Of a DNA stretch of 64,000 nucleotides, positions 8,696 to 18,383 are shown one piece after another. The position numbers and the translations under genes are program-made. The notes beneath the pieces are model-generated. The model worked only from the letters and a program-made list of their open reading frames with translations, was not told the origin of the DNA and searched no databases. The stretch covers positions 62,001-126,000 of the forward strand of contig NZ_LUHG01000100.1 of assembly GCF_001623405.1 (NCBI RefSeq). Direction: 5' to 3'. The DNA is from Hydrotalea flava. GTDB lineage: Bacteria > Bacteroidota > Bacteroidia > Chitinophagales > Chitinophagaceae. Numbering within the stretch: the stretch's first letter is position 1; each line of letters begins with the position of its first letter.

Positions 8696-10114
8696 TTATG
8701 GGAAAATTCCCAGTTCATTATATGAAATGGCTACTTTATTAATAGCACAAACATACGCTGCAGTACGCATATCAGGAATTTCAGGATTTTTATCCCAAAT
8801 CTCAATAATTTCCTGTGTAGCAGTAATCATGGTTTCTTCCAATCCGCTATGCACTAAATCAACCTCTTCGGCACCATGCATAATAAATTTTCTTTCTGCA
8901 TCAGAAACAGTTTTTCCGGTTAATGATTCCATTTGTGTTAAAATATGGCTATTCATATTTTCAGTAAACCTTTTTTCCAAACGGCCATAACGCACATGTG
9001 AAAGGTTTTTAAGCCACTCAAAATAAGACACCGTTACACCACCGGCATTTAAGTACATATCAGGCACAATTAAAGTGCCTTTTTTGTTTAAAATAGCATC
9101 GGCCTCCGGTGTTAATGGACCGTTGGCAGCTTCTCCAATAATTTTTGCTTTGATGCGGTCTGCATTATTGCCATTAATTACATTCTCCAATGCTGCAGGT
9201 ATCAAAATATCACATTCTAATTCCAATGCATCAGTACTTTTTACAATATTTGTTGCACCGGGGAAATTTAAAATTGAACCGGTTGATTTTCGATGCTGAA
9301 ATACTGCTTCCTCATTCAAACCGTTGAGGTTAAATATAGCACCTTCATATTCAGCAATGGCAATAACGATTGAACCATGCTCTCTGAAAAATTTTGCAGA
9401 GTGATAGCCCACATTACCCAAACCCTGCACTACTACTCTCTTTCCTTCAACACCGGGAGTAAGGCCTAATTTTTTCATTCTGTCGGCCATATTGCATACT
9501 TCGCGAACACCATAAAATACACCCAATCCGGTGGCTTCTTTTCTGCCCCGAACCCCACCCTGCGATACGGGTTTTCCGGTAACACAACCGGCAGCATCAA
9601 TTTCGCCGGGCTTTAATGAAGCATAGGTATCTACAATCCAGGCCATCTCTCTTTCTCCTGTTCCATAATCGGGTGCCGGAACATCTATGCCGGGGCCAAT
9701 AAAATTTTTCTTTACCAATTCACTGGTATAACGGCGGGTAATTTTTTCTAACTCATAAGTGCTGTAATTTCTGGGATTAATTTTAATTCCGCCTTTGGCT
9801 CCACCAAAAGGCACATTTACAATGGCGCATTTATAAGTCATTAAACTGGCCAAAGCCATTACCTCGTCCTGATCAACTGCTTCACTGAAGCGAATACCCC
9901 CTTTACATGGTGATTTATGCTGACTGTGTTGTACCCGATAGGCTTCAATTACTTCTATCCTGCCGTCATCCATTTTAACAGGAAAACGCATTCTATATAC
10001 ACTGTTACAGGCTTTGATTTGTTCTAACAAACCTTTATCCCATTTGGTAAATTCTGCTGCTTTATCAAAACTGCGTTCTACGTTATGAAAAAAGCTGTAC
10101 TGTTCATTTGACAT
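8696..10114 (-). CDS. gdhA: Glutamate dehydrogenase (Glu/Leu/Phe/Val family)
   Basis: Interconverts glutamate with 2-oxoglutarate and ammonia, linking nitrogen assimilation to the TCA cycle. I place the start at the ATG at 10114 (472 residues, MSNEQYSFF); a TTG two codons upstream is less likely. The dehydrogenase signature VPFGGAKGG contains the catalytic K107, and K71 and K95 match the substrate-binding lysines. A Rossmann domain follows with [10 protein letters not shown] strong terminator follows the gene. Coenzyme choice (NAD or NADP) is not certain from sequence alone. Confidence 0.94.
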   Translation of the reverse strand: MSNEQYSFFHNVERSFDKAAEFTKWDKGLLEQIKACNSVYRMRFPVKMDDGRIEVIEAYRVQHSQHKSPCKGGIRFSEAVDQDEVMALASLMTYKCAIVNVPFGGAKGGIKINPRNYSTYELEKITRRYTSELVKKNFIGPGIDVPAPDYGTGEREMAWIVDTYASLKPGEIDAAGCVTGKPVSQGGVRGRKEATGLGVFYGVREVCNMADRMKKLGLTPGVEGKRVVVQGLGNVGYHSAKFFREHGSIVIAIAEYEGAIFNLNGLNEEAVFQHRKSTGSILNFPGATNIVKSTDALELECDILIPAALENVINGNNADRIKAKIIGEAANGPLTPEADAILNKKGTLIVPDMYLNAGGVTVSYFEWLKNLSHVRYGRLEKRFTENMNSHILTQMESLTGKTVSDAERKFIMHGAEEVDLVHSGLEETMITATQEIIEIWDKNPEIPDMRTAAYVCAINKVAISYNELGIFP

Positions 10115-10216
10115 AATCAATCGTTTTTAAATGTTATGTATCGTAGTAAATCGTTTATGCTAGTGAAGATAAAATTGTGTGTATTTTTAATAATGAAGTG
10201 GGAGAAATAGGATGTT

Positions 10217-10432
10217 CTACTTTTTTTCAATGCGCCTGATTTGACGATCTAATGCAATCAGGTAAATGAATAAGCCCAGCACAATTACCACTACCACTGC
10301 CATTACTACATAAATTTTTCCATTACTTTTCATGATGCTGCCATCATCTGGCGTATTGGTTTGTGCCATCAGTACATTATTCAATAAGAATAAGCATACT
10401 GCCATCATCCAAAATTTTATTTTTTTTATCAT
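10217..10432 (-). CDS. ccmD: CcmD-like small membrane protein
   Basis: A 71-residue protein with an N-terminal hydrophobic segment that may be a signal peptide (MKxxFWMMAVCLFLLNNVLMAQ-like) and a second membrane helix around residues 40-60, ending in basic residues (DRQIRRIEKK). Size, topology and position directly after ccmC match the CcmD family, which helps release holo-CcmE from the haem exporter. The ccmC stop and this ATG overlap by one base (TAATG), implying translational coupling. Confidence 0.8.
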   Translation of the reverse strand: MIKKIKFWMMAVCLFLLNNVLMAQTNTPDDGSIMKSNGKIYVVMAVVVVIVLGLFIYLIALDRQIRRIEKK

Positions 10433-11109
10433 TATGCTATGGCTTTTTCTTTAATAAATTGTAACCGAATACGCAAGGTGGTTATCCAAACACCTAAAAG
10501 TGACCAGCCAATAACAGCGGGCCAAAACACCAAACGCATGGAAGCGTCTAAATCATTCCCATTCAATGCCGGGTTACCATCACTACCCAATCCACCCGGA
10601 TGCAAACTTTCTACTAATCTGGGTAATATCCAGATAGAGGGATATAGCATAAAAAATGCAAATATATTATAAACACCACCTACTCTGGCTTTTTTCTCAT
10701 CATCATTCAACGAACCTCTTAAAACAAAATAAGCCAAATAAATGAGTAAAGCAATAGCAGCCCCATTTTGTTTGGCATCGCCACTCCAGGCAGCACCCCA
10801 TTGGTATTTGGCCCAAATGGCACCTGTAATTAAGCCCAAAATGCCAAAAACTATTCCGGTACGGGCATATTCTAATGAATAGGTATCATACTTTTTAAGC
10901 GGATTACGTAAATATTTTATGGCATATATAAAGGATACCAAGAATAAAATATTCATCCCAAACCACATGGGCACATGAAAAAATAAATTACGGATGCTTT
11001 GTTGTAAAGGAACACCGGGTGGCGTAGGCACTCTTACTAAAAACCCCATAAAACAGGTGTACATTAATAACAAGAAACTCAATATCTTCCACCAAGCTGA
11101 TTTTATCAT
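10432..11109 (-). CDS. ccmC: Cytochrome c biogenesis protein CcmC/CcsA family
   Basis: Integral membrane haem-handling protein of cytochrome c maturation. I choose the ATG at 11109 (225 residues, MIKSAWWKIL); the frame can extend to a TTG at 11130. Six membrane helices are visible. Haem-ligand histidines are suggested in NLFFHVPMWFG and near ESLHPGG. The tryptophan-rich motif reads WGAAWSGDAKQNGA, a weakened version of the usual WGxxWxWDxxxT. A TAATTTTG -7 box lies at 11144-11151. The gene is translationally coupled to ccmD. Confidence 0.88.
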   Translation of the reverse strand: MIKSAWWKILSFLLLMYTCFMGFLVRVPTPPGVPLQQSIRNLFFHVPMWFGMNILFLVSFIYAIKYLRNPLKKYDTYSLEYARTGIVFGILGLITGAIWAKYQWGAAWSGDAKQNGAAIALLIYLAYFVLRGSLNDDEKKARVGGVYNIFAFFMLYPSIWILPRLVESLHPGGLGSDGNPALNGNDLDASMRLVFWPAVIGWSLLGVWITTLRIRLQFIKEKAIA

Positions 11110-11143
11110 AACAAAAATGGGCTGTGCCAAAACTTTAGTTTCG

Positions 11144-11151
11144 CAAAATTA
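11144..11151 (-). promoter_or_regulatory. -7 box of ccmC-ccmD operon
   Basis: Minus-strand TAATTTTG matches TAnnTTTG exactly. It predicts a transcript start near 11140, which leaves about 30 nt of leader before the ATG at 11109. No clear -33 TTTG is seen. Confidence 0.45.
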
Positions 11152-11289
11152 GGGCATTGTATGCCATGAAATGCATACATGTTATAAAATTTACGCAAAG
11201 ATTAACCAGTGATGCAATTGTTAAACAACATTTAAACAATGTTTGAAATTATTAGAGATTCTATGCAGAAAAATGGTTTAATTAGCACT

Positions 11290-12996
11290 ATGTCTAAACC
11301 TTTGTTAGAAATCAATCAACTATCAGTTGATTTTGTTCAAAATAAAAACATTACTACTGCTATTGAAAACATTCAGTTCACAATATCGCGGGGCGAATGG
11401 GTGGCCATTGTGGGAGAAAGCGGTAGTGGCAAATCTGTTACCGCCCTGTCAGTACTACGTTTAATTGCAAGCCCTCCTGCTTTTTACAAAAACGGGAGTA
11501 TTGTTTACAATAACAAGGAAGAAACGATTGATTTGCTTACTACCGGAATGCAACAAATACGCAACATCAGAGGTCAAAAAATTGCCATGATTTTTCAAGA
11601 ACCCATGTCATCGCTGAATCCCATCATGACTTGTGGCAAGCAGGTAACAGAAGCTATAAAAGCTCATTTGTCAATGGGAAAAAAAGCAGCTAAACAAAAA
11701 GCGCTGGCCTTATTTCAACAGGTACAATTACCCGATCCGGAACGTTTATTTTATAAATACCCACATGAACTAAGTGGCGGCCAAAAACAAAGAGTGATGA
11801 TTGCCATGGCCATGAGTTGCCAGCCCGACCTGTTGATCTGCGATGAACCTATCACAGCTCTGGATGCTACCGTTCAAAAAATTTTGCTCAATTTATTACA
11901 GCAACTACAAAGAACCCATCAAATGGCACTCCTGTTCATTAGCCACGATTTAGGGGTAGTGAAAAAATATGCACAAAAAGTATTGGTGATGTATAAAGGA
12001 AAAATTGTTGAAAGCAATACCAACGATGTTATTTTTAGTCATCCTGCGCATCCTTATACAAAAGCCTTGTTAACCTGCCGCCCATCCATGTACCATCATG
12101 GGCAACATTTACCGCTGGTTCAGGATTTAATGGAAAAATTAATAGACGGGAGTATCATTGCAAAAACATATCATCCACCGGCTTTAAAATATTCATCAAC
12201 AATTGCACCTATCAGTAAAACCCCAATTTTGCAGGTACAACAGCTGAATATTCGTTTTCCTATTAAAAGAAATATGGCAGGCACCCCAATTGCCTTCCAA
12301 AACATATTGCACAATATTCATTTTGAAGTGTATACAGGTGAAATTTTGGGTGTGGCAGGTGAAAGTGGATGTGGCAAAAGCACATTGGCAAAAGCCATCA
12401 TGCAAATTATACCTGTTGAATTTGGTTCCATTCACTTTAATGGAATGAATTTATCTGCCTTATCTTCTACAAATAAGCACTGGCGCAAAGAAATACAAAT
12501 GGTTTTTCAGGACCCTTATACCTCATTAAACAGCCGCCAAACCATTGGAGAAACTATTGCCGAACCAATGAAAGTACACGGGTTGTTTGCAACGCCATCT
12601 GAAAAGAAAGAACATGTGTTGGCTTTGCTGGAGAAAGTAAAACTCAATCCCAATTATTATAGCCGTTATCCTAAAGAACTCAGTGGTGGTCAAAGACAAA
12701 GAGTGGTGATTGCACGAGCTTTGGCAGTACATCCAAGCCTCATTATTTTCGATGAGAGTGTAGCAGCATTGGATGTAAGTGTGCAGGCACATATTTTAAA
12801 TTTAATCAATGATTTAAAAAATGAATTCAATTATACAGGTATCTTTATTTCGCACGATATGGGTGTTGTAAAATATATCAGCGACAGAATAATGGTAATG
12901 AATAAAGGCAGAATAGAAGAAATAGGTACTACAGAACAAATTTTCCATCATCCGGCAAGCGCTTATACCCAAACCCTAATCAATGCCATGCTGTAA
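11290..12996 (+). CDS. ABC transporter ATPase with two fused nucleotide-binding domains (oligopeptide/nickel type)
   Basis: A fused DppD-DppF or YejF/GsiA-like protein that would power uptake of peptides or similar solutes. With the ATG at 11290 (MSKPLLEI) it has 568 residues; an in-frame ATG at 11239 would add 17 residues that do not look like the family. Domain 1 has Walker [10 protein letters not shown], signature LSGGQKQRV and Walker B LLICDEP. Domain 2 has [18 protein letters not shown] and LIIFDES, where serine replaces the usual proline after the catalytic Glu. Both domains end in the oligopeptide-family HPAxxYT motif. No permease or binding-protein gene is adjacent. Confidence 0.9.
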   Translation: MSKPLLEINQLSVDFVQNKNITTAIENIQFTISRGEWVAIVGESGSGKSVTALSVLRLIASPPAFYKNGSIVYNNKEETIDLLTTGMQQIRNIRGQKIAMIFQEPMSSLNPIMTCGKQVTEAIKAHLSMGKKAAKQKALALFQQVQLPDPERLFYKYPHELSGGQKQRVMIAMAMSCQPDLLICDEPITALDATVQKILLNLLQQLQRTHQMALLFISHDLGVVKKYAQKVLVMYKGKIVESNTNDVIFSHPAHPYTKALLTCRPSMYHHGQHLPLVQDLMEKLIDGSIIAKTYHPPALKYSSTIAPISKTPILQVQQLNIRFPIKRNMAGTPIAFQNILHNIHFEVYTGEILGVAGESGCGKSTLAKAIMQIIPVEFGSIHFNGMNLSALSSTNKHWRKEIQMVFQDPYTSLNSRQTIGETIAEPMKVHGLFATPSEKKEHVLALLEKVKLNPNYYSRYPKELSGGQRQRVVIARALAVHPSLIIFDESVAALDVSVQAHILNLINDLKNEFNYTGIFISHDMGVVKYISDRIMVMNKGRIEEIGTTEQIFHHPASAYTQTLINAML

Positions 12997-13014
12997 TATA
13001 TTTGCATGATTTAC

Positions 13015-13045
13015 TTTGTAAGTATAGCGAATAAGCTTAACTTTG
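13015..13045 (+). promoter_or_regulatory. Promoter of queA
   Basis: TTTG at 13015-13018 and TAACTTTG at 13038-13045 are separated by 19 nt, a full match to the Bacteroidota sigma-factor consensus. Transcription should start near 13049, giving a leader of roughly 95 nt, unusually long for this window. Confidence 0.75.
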
Positions 13046-13060
13046 CACCCTTCAAAAAAA

Positions 13061-13117
13061 TTCATGCCGTAACATGAAGCGAGTCGCCCCGTAAGGCGGC
13101 GGCAAACTGAATGTGGC
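13061..13117 (+). ncRNA. Structured queA 5' leader with tandem CCGTAA-loop hairpins (candidate cis-regulatory RNA)
   Basis: Two consecutive hairpins lie in the leader. The first pairs TTCATG (13061-13066) with CATGAA (13073-13078), and the second pairs GTCGCC (13083-13088) with GGCGGC (13095-13100, one G-U). Both close over the same 6-nt loop, CCGTAA, and the loops are 22 nt apart. A competing fold pairs GCC and ACAT (13066-13068, 13072-13075) with ATGTGGC at 13111-13117. The segment is a GC-rich island in AT-rich sequence. I do not recognise it as a preQ1, SAM or guanidine riboswitch. Regulation of queA is inferred from position. Confidence 0.55.
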
Positions 13118-13144
13118 TATCATTTCAAAAAAAAGATTAGACAC

Positions 13145-14194
13145 ATGAAATTATCTCAATTTCGATTCGATTTACCGTTAAATCTAATTGCACAAAACCC
13201 CACAAAAAGAAGAGAAGACAGCCGTATGATGGTGGTTGATCGTAAAACCGGCAACATGGAAAACAAACATTTCCGAGACATATTGGAATATTTTGACGAT
13301 AAGGATGTGTTTGTAGTGAACAATACCAAGGTTTTTCCAGCAAGAATGTATGGCAGAAAAGAAAAAACCGGCGCAAAAATTGAAGTTTTCCTGTTAAGAG
13401 AACTCAATAAACCCAACAGGTTATGGGATGTTATTGTAGATCCAGCCCGTAAAATTAGAGTAGGTAATAAATTGTATTTTGGTGATAATGAAGAATTGGT
13501 GGCAGAAGTAATTGATAACACCACCAGCCGTGGCCGTACCATTCGTTTTTTGTGGGAAGGAGATGACGCCAGTTTTAAAGAAATGCTGGAAACACTCGGT
13601 GAAACACCCTTACCCAAATACATTAAACGCAAACCCGATGAAGAAGATAAAGAGCGCTACCAAACCGTTTATGCAAAATATGAAGGTGCTGTAGCAGCCC
13701 CCACTGCAGGTTTGCATTTTAGTAAAGAGTTAATTAAACGCTGCGAAATTCAAGGTATCCGTTTTGCGGAAGTTACACTGCATACCGGCTTAGGTACTTT
13801 TAGGCCCATTGAAGTAGAAGATTTAAGTAAACACAAAATGGATGCAGAATACTATCAAATTACAGAAGAAGCCTGCCGCATTGTGAATACGGCCAAACAA
13901 ACCGGCCATCGCATCTGCTCAATTGGTACCACTACCATGCGTGCTATGGAAAGTAGTTTTACTGCACAAAAATTATTAAAGCCCAGTGAAGGTTGGACCA
14001 ATCATTTTATACATCCTCCCTATGAATTTAGTGTGGCAGACAGTTTGGTAACCAATTTTCATTTACCCAAAACTAGTTTGTTAATTATGACTTGTGCATT
14101 TGCGGGTTATGACTTAACCATGGAGGCTTATAAAAAAGCAATAAAAGATAAATATCGTTTCTTCAGCTATGGTGATGCTTTACTGATTATTTAA
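13145..14194 (+). CDS. queA: S-adenosylmethionine:tRNA ribosyltransferase-isomerase
   Basis: Transfers and isomerises the ribosyl part of SAM onto preQ1-modified tRNA to give epoxyqueuosine at wobble position 34. The 349-residue protein starts with [18 protein letters not shown] and contains [21 protein letters not shown] and [11 protein letters not shown], all typical of the family. It is a single-gene unit with a clear promoter, a roughly 95-nt structured leader and a terminator shared with lysC. No other queuosine gene is in the window. Confidence 0.96.
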   Translation: MKLSQFRFDLPLNLIAQNPTKRREDSRMMVVDRKTGNMENKHFRDILEYFDDKDVFVVNNTKVFPARMYGRKEKTGAKIEVFLLRELNKPNRLWDVIVDPARKIRVGNKLYFGDNEELVAEVIDNTTSRGRTIRFLWEGDDASFKEMLETLGETPLPKYIKRKPDEEDKERYQTVYAKYEGAVAAPTAGLHFSKELIKRCEIQGIRFAEVTLHTGLGTFRPIEVEDLSKHKMDAEYYQITEEACRIVNTAKQTGHRICSIGTTTMRAMESSFTAQKLLKPSEGWTNHFIHPPYEFSVADSLVTNFHLPKTSLLIMTCAFAGYDLTMEAYKKAIKDKYRFFSYGDALLII

Positions 14195-14220
14195 GCATCA
14201 CAACAAAATCTAAAACTAAA

Positions 14221-14252
14221 AAAGACTGCAGCTTGAAAAAATTGCAGTCTTT
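14221..14252. terminator. Bidirectional terminator between queA and lysC
   Basis: A perfect 10-bp stem pairs AAAGACTGCA (14221-14230) with TGCAGTCTTT (14243-14252) around a 12-nt loop. The A/T-rich ends supply U-runs on both strands, so it can serve the converging queA and aspartate kinase genes. Confidence 0.85.
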
Positions 14253-14274
14253 ATATATATGTTTTTATATGTAA

Positions 14275-15597
14275 TTATTCCAGGCCAAATAAACCCTTGT
14301 TCAATAATTGAAGGGTTTCTTTTTTATAGGCAGAAGGTACCAGAAGCGAAATATTGTGCGGACTGCCACCATAACTTACCATCCGCACAGGAATATCATG
14401 TATGGCATCAAACAGCTTCTTTAATACCTCTTTGGTTTCAGCAATTTGATTGCCTACAATAGAAATAATGGTTTGTTCTTTATCAGTTTCTACTACACCA
14501 AATGGTTCTAACTCACGGATAATTTCATTTAAAAAAACCGGTTGATCGATGGTAACAGAAACAGCTACTTCCGAGGTAGTAATCATATCGATAGATGTTT
14601 TGTATTTTTCAAACACCTCAAAAACTTTACGCAAAAAACCATAAGCCAGTAACATGCGGCTGCTTCGAATTTTTATGGCAAAAATACCATCTTTTGCTGC
14701 AATGGCTTTTACCCCAACACTGCCCGCTTCATGCATAATGGTAGTGCCTTTTGCAGTGGGTTCCATGGTATTCAGTAACTTAACCGGAACATTTTGCTGT
14801 TGTGCAGGCCAAATACAGGTAGGATGCAAAATTTTTGCACCAAAGTAGGCCAGCTCCGCTGCTTCATCAAAACTTAATTGCTCAATGGCAATGGTTTTAT
14901 TTACAACACGGGGGTCATTATTGTGCATCCCGTCAATATCTGTCCATATTTCGCAAACACTGGCATTCACTGCTGCTGCAACCAGTGATGCGGTATAATC
15001 GCTTCCACCTCTTTTCAAATTATCTACCTCACCACGAGCATTTTTACAAATATATCCCTGGGTAATAAATAATTTTTTATCGGAATGCTGTTTCAGTAAA
15101 GCCTCTATCTTGGTTTTAATAACAGGTAAATTGGGTTCTTCATTTGCATCTATCCGCATAAACTCTAATGCAGGTAATAATACATGATCAATATCCTGTT
15201 CTTCTAAATACACTGAAAAGAGGCGGGTACTCATCAATTCACCTTGTGCTAAAATATCTTTATTTAATGCATCACTAAATGATATCCGTGTAATGATATT
15301 CAGGAATTCAAAATGCTCAGCAACAATTGCCTTGGCTTTTGCTAAAAATTCGGGTTGTTTTAAAAGTGAAAGAATGAAAGATTGATAATGCGTTTCTAAT
15401 TTTTGAATGCATGCTCGAGCTTCTTCTTTATTACCATCTGCTAAATGGCTGCTAATTTCAACCAAAGCGTTGGTGGTACCACTTAATGCACTTAACACAG
15501 TAATTACCGGCTCATCGCCTTTGGTAATTAATTGGGCAACCTGATGCATTCTTTCCGGCTTTCCTACACTGGTGCCTCCAAATTTCATTACTTTCAT
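14275..15597 (-). CDS. lysC: Aspartate kinase (monofunctional)
   Basis: Phosphorylates aspartate, the first step towards lysine, threonine and methionine. The 440-residue protein opens with the kinase motif KFGGTSVGK and continues with LKRGGSDYTASLVAAAV and the WTDIDGMHNNDPR substrate segment. The C-terminal 140 residues form two ACT regulatory modules (AIKIRSSRMLLAYGF and TIISIVGNQIAETK), so feedback control by an end-product amino acid is expected. There is no fused homoserine dehydrogenase. A TACTTTTG -7 box at 15680-15687 suggests a leader of about 80 nt. Confidence 0.94.
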   Translation of the reverse strand: MKVMKFGGTSVGKPERMHQVAQLITKGDEPVITVLSALSGTTNALVEISSHLADGNKEEARACIQKLETHYQSFILSLLKQPEFLAKAKAIVAEHFEFLNIITRISFSDALNKDILAQGELMSTRLFSVYLEEQDIDHVLLPALEFMRIDANEEPNLPVIKTKIEALLKQHSDKKLFITQGYICKNARGEVDNLKRGGSDYTASLVAAAVNASVCEIWTDIDGMHNNDPRVVNKTIAIEQLSFDEAAELAYFGAKILHPTCIWPAQQQNVPVKLLNTMEPTAKGTTIMHEAGSVGVKAIAAKDGIFAIKIRSSRMLLAYGFLRKVFEVFEKYKTSIDMITTSEVAVSVTIDQPVFLNEIIRELEPFGVVETDKEQTIISIVGNQIAETKEVLKKLFDAIHDIPVRMVSYGGSPHNISLLVPSAYKKETLQLLNKGLFGLE

Positions 15598-15679
15598 AGA
15601 TGCCTGTAAAATTTTAACTGAATAAAAAAATTTAATTCATTGAATGATAGTGTTTCATCACTTTTCATTAAATTGTTTG

Positions 15680-15687
15680 CAAAAGTA
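15680..15687 (-). promoter_or_regulatory. -7 box of lysC
   Basis: Minus-strand TACTTTTG fits TAnnTTTG. No convincing -33 element is seen, and the implied leader before the lysC ATG is about 80 nt with no obvious riboswitch fold. Confidence 0.4.
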
Positions 15688-15773
15688 ATTGCCATATCGC
15701 ATATACAGCTATTCTTTTTTAATAACAAACGTTAGTAGGTTTCCTGATATTTTTATCAAAAACTTTGAATGAA

Positions 15774-16148
15774 ATGCAAACCGGTATTCATACAATTTCG
15801 CTTTGGTTAATGATTCTGCTTTATGTGTTTGCCGGCATCAATCATTTTCTTCGCCCTAAAATATATATCAAAATAATGCCATCTTATTTTCCTGCTAAAA
15901 AATTCTTGAATATCGCGGCTGGTATTGCAGAAATTACACTGGGCATAGCATTATATTTTGATGAAACGCGTTATTGGGCTGCATGGATTATTATGGCTAT
16001 GCTTACTAGTTTTTTCCCCGTACACATTCACATGCAACAACTGGCTCCTTTTAAAATGGGAAAATTTACCCTCACCAAACAACTGGCCTTTATTAGAACT
16101 TTGTTGCAGTTTGTATTGATTTACTGGGCGTATACTTTTACCCGATAG
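15774..16148 (+). CDS. DoxX-like integral membrane protein
   Basis: A 124-residue protein with four membrane helices (about residues 7-25, 43-62, 68-88 and 100-120). The segment YVFAGINHFLRPKIYIKIMP after the first helix and GIAEITLGI in the second are characteristic of the DoxX/DUF4870-like group of small quinone-related or redox membrane proteins. I start at the ATG at 15774, since the frame upstream begins only with TTG. The physiological role is unknown. It converges with the chitinase-like gene, whose stop is 2 bp away. Confidence 0.75.
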   Translation: MQTGIHTISLWLMILLYVFAGINHFLRPKIYIKIMPSYFPAKKFLNIAAGIAEITLGIALYFDETRYWAAWIIMAMLTSFFPVHIHMQQLAPFKMGKFTLTKQLAFIRTLLQFVLIYWAYTFTR

Positions 16149-16149
16149 T

Positions 16150-17064
16150 TTAATTTATACTGTTGAATGGCTTTTGTTCCATACAACTGCTATCTGTCCC
16201 CGGGCTTACTTTAAAATAATTACAAAAATACCGATAGTATCCTACACGACTGTAAGTACCATCGGGTTTACCGGTACCACATTCAATCCCACCATTGATG
16301 ATATTGATAACTGCCCCAAAACCTGGCAAAATATTTCGTGCACTATCATAAGCATTGGGTTGCCAACTGCCCACCATTATTGCATGACAGGAGGGTTTGG
16401 GTTTTTGGTCATGCATCCAAAACCAAAGTGCAGAAGCAAATGAAACCAATGAATTTTCAGCCACTATTTCAGGATGTAGTAACAAACTATCTTTATTGCC
16501 GTAAAAAAATTGACTGAATTGTCCGTAATTATAATTCCAGCTGAGTTGTAAAGGACCCCGGCCATGGTAAGATTTGCCGGCTACCGGCATCCAGTCTTTT
16601 TTAGAAGTATCGGTATACTGTGGGCATCCTTTTGTACAACCCTGTTCTTCCACAAAATGTAGTCCCCATTTAAAATATCCATCTGGGGCATCGGGCCATC
16701 CCCCACCTGTTTCATAAGCCATATTGGCTAAAAATGCAGCCAGTTCTCGTTTTTGTAATACTTTATCTTTTACATCTAAAAATTCGGGGAAAAATTTTAT
16801 GGCATTCAAAAAAGCATCAAATGAATAAAAATCAGATAAACCATTTTTTGAATTTGCCGGCTGAATGCCATACCGATGCGGGAACAATTCATTCCATTTT
16901 TGTTGATTTAAATACGATAATACTCTTTTTTGTACGGCCAAACTATCTGTTACAATTGGGCCGGGCAACTTTGATTGACTGCGGGAAGATATCCATGACA
17001 TGAATGAAAAAGTCATGATTATCGTTAGCAATATCATCCAAATTTTGCTCAGCTTTATCTTCAT
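16150..17064 (-). CDS. Glycoside hydrolase family 19 (chitinase/lysozyme-like) protein with N-terminal membrane anchor
   Basis: Predicted endo-acting hydrolase of beta-1,4 GlcNAc polymers. Starting at the ATG at 17064 it has 304 residues: a basic N-terminus, one hydrophobic helix (about residues 8-22) and a GH19 domain. The first catalytic glutamate is in MAYETGGGWPDAPDG and the second in HFVEEQG. The glycan-binding motif GRGPLQLSWNYNYG, the LWFWMHDQKPKPSCH segment and INIINGGIECG complete the family pattern. The helix could be a signal peptide or a periplasm-facing anchor. It may act on chitin, or on peptidoglycan as some GH19 enzymes do. Confidence 0.85.
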   Translation of the reverse strand: MKIKLSKIWMILLTIIMTFSFMSWISSRSQSKLPGPIVTDSLAVQKRVLSYLNQQKWNELFPHRYGIQPANSKNGLSDFYSFDAFLNAIKFFPEFLDVKDKVLQKRELAAFLANMAYETGGGWPDAPDGYFKWGLHFVEEQGCTKGCPQYTDTSKKDWMPVAGKSYHGRGPLQLSWNYNYGQFSQFFYGNKDSLLLHPEIVAENSLVSFASALWFWMHDQKPKPSCHAIMVGSWQPNAYDSARNILPGFGAVINIINGGIECGTGKPDGTYSRVGYYRYFCNYFKVSPGTDSSCMEQKPFNSIN

Positions 17065-17148
17065 ACAATAGTATTTCAACACAGTTGTAACTGCCATACA
17101 AATTCGCTGCCATGTTTGTGTTAGAAAGAAAATTTCATTTTTTAACCT

Positions 17149-18219
17149 CTACCAAACCAGTTTAAATTTTTCTGCAATCATTTTTAAATCGTTCACAACA
17201 GGTGCCAATAATGGTATGCCTGTTTGCATCCTTATTTTTTCCATTTCCTGTTCCGGATCGCCGGGAATTAAAACTTTATCCTGTCCATTTACGGTTTTAG
17301 CATTGCGAAAACGTTCAATCCAATGATCCATGTGCTGTTTAAATTCATTGGCTGGTCTAAATGCATCAATACGCATTGCTCCTAAAAAATGCCCCAGGCC
17401 TTTTCCCGGCATATCTTCAGGCATGGGTACATAGGCAGGAAATGGGGGCACCCATGGACCATAAGCCGCACCACTTAAAACTGCTGAAAAAATATCTACT
17501 ATACTTCCCAAAGCATAACCTTTGTGGCTGCCATGTTCCCTATCACTGCCCAATGGCAGCATAGCACCACCTTTTTTTAAAATGGCAGCATCCTGAGTAG
17601 GCATTCCTTTTTCATTTTGCACCCATCCTAACGGTGCATCATCATTTTTCCGTTGCAAAATTTCCAATTTCCCATTCGATGCGGTTGTAGTGGCAAAATC
17701 AGCCACAAAGGGTGGCTGTTGCCCGGCCGGTATGGCCACGGCTATTGGGTTAGTACCTAACATTTTTTCAACAGAAAATGTAGGTGCTACCAACGCACTG
17801 GCGTTGGTCATGGCAATGCCAATCATATCTTGCTGTAAAGCCATCATGGCATGATAACCGGCAATACCGAAGTGGTTACTATTTTGTACACTAACCCAAC
17901 CGGTGCCACATTGTTGGGCCTTTTGTATGGCAATATTCATGGCAAAAGGAGCAACTATCAGGCCCAATCCGGCATCACCATCTACCACTGCCGTTGAAGG
18001 AGTTTCATGTATTATTTTAATATGGGGTTTTGTATTGATACGGCCTGCTTCCCATAAACGCACATAACCACTTAGGCGAGCAACACCATGACTATCAATA
18101 CCCCTTACATCGGCTGAAAGCAAAACAGTGGTAGCAGTTTGTGCATCTGTTTCAGAGCAGCCCATTTGTAAGAATGTGTTTTTGGTAAATTGAAAAAGTG
18201 TAGAATAGGAGTACAACAT
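17149..18219 (-). CDS. Ldh2/malate/ureidoglycolate dehydrogenase family NAD(P) oxidoreductase
   Basis: A 356-residue member of the Ldh2 family, which reduces 2-keto acids such as pyruvate, oxaloacetate or related compounds with NAD(P)H and has a fold unlike classical lactate dehydrogenase. Motifs include DVRGIDSHGVARLSGYV, VQNSNHFGIAGYHAMMAL with its conserved His, MLGTNPIAVAIPA and HKGYALG. Length is normal. It is transcribed alone, and substrate specificity cannot be read from sequence. Confidence 0.88.
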   Translation of the reverse strand: MLYSYSTLFQFTKNTFLQMGCSETDAQTATTVLLSADVRGIDSHGVARLSGYVRLWEAGRINTKPHIKIIHETPSTAVVDGDAGLGLIVAPFAMNIAIQKAQQCGTGWVSVQNSNHFGIAGYHAMMALQQDMIGIAMTNASALVAPTFSVEKMLGTNPIAVAIPAGQQPPFVADFATTTASNGKLEILQRKNDDAPLGWVQNEKGMPTQDAAILKKGGAMLPLGSDREHGSHKGYALGSIVDIFSAVLSGAAYGPWVPPFPAYVPMPEDMPGKGLGHFLGAMRIDAFRPANEFKQHMDHWIERFRNAKTVNGQDKVLIPGDPEQEMEKIRMQTGIPLLAPVVNDLKMIAEKFKLVW

Positions 18220-18333
18220 AGCGATAAATAAGGATGAAAAAGTTGCAATTTATTAAAACCATTCAGTAATAATTGTTAGCAACACGGTAATATGTTTTAA
18301 AATAGTATGCATACCGCATTTAAAAGTGATATG

Positions 18334-18360
18334 AAAAAGCCGGGCATTGAGATACCCGGC
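18334..18360 (-). terminator. Rho-independent terminator of ssb
   Basis: A 6-bp GC-only stem pairs GCCGGG (18339-18344) with CCCGGC (18355-18360) around a 10-nt loop, with a run of five U residues following on the minus strand. It sits 24 bp past the ssb stop. Confidence 0.85.
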
Positions 18361-18383
18361 TAAAACAAAAATTATATTGTATT

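Noticed and set aside
13061-13117. preQ1 riboswitch upstream of queA
   Set aside because: The fold (two hairpins with CCGTAA loops) does not match the preQ1-I, -II or -III architectures I know; it is reported instead as an unassigned structured leader.
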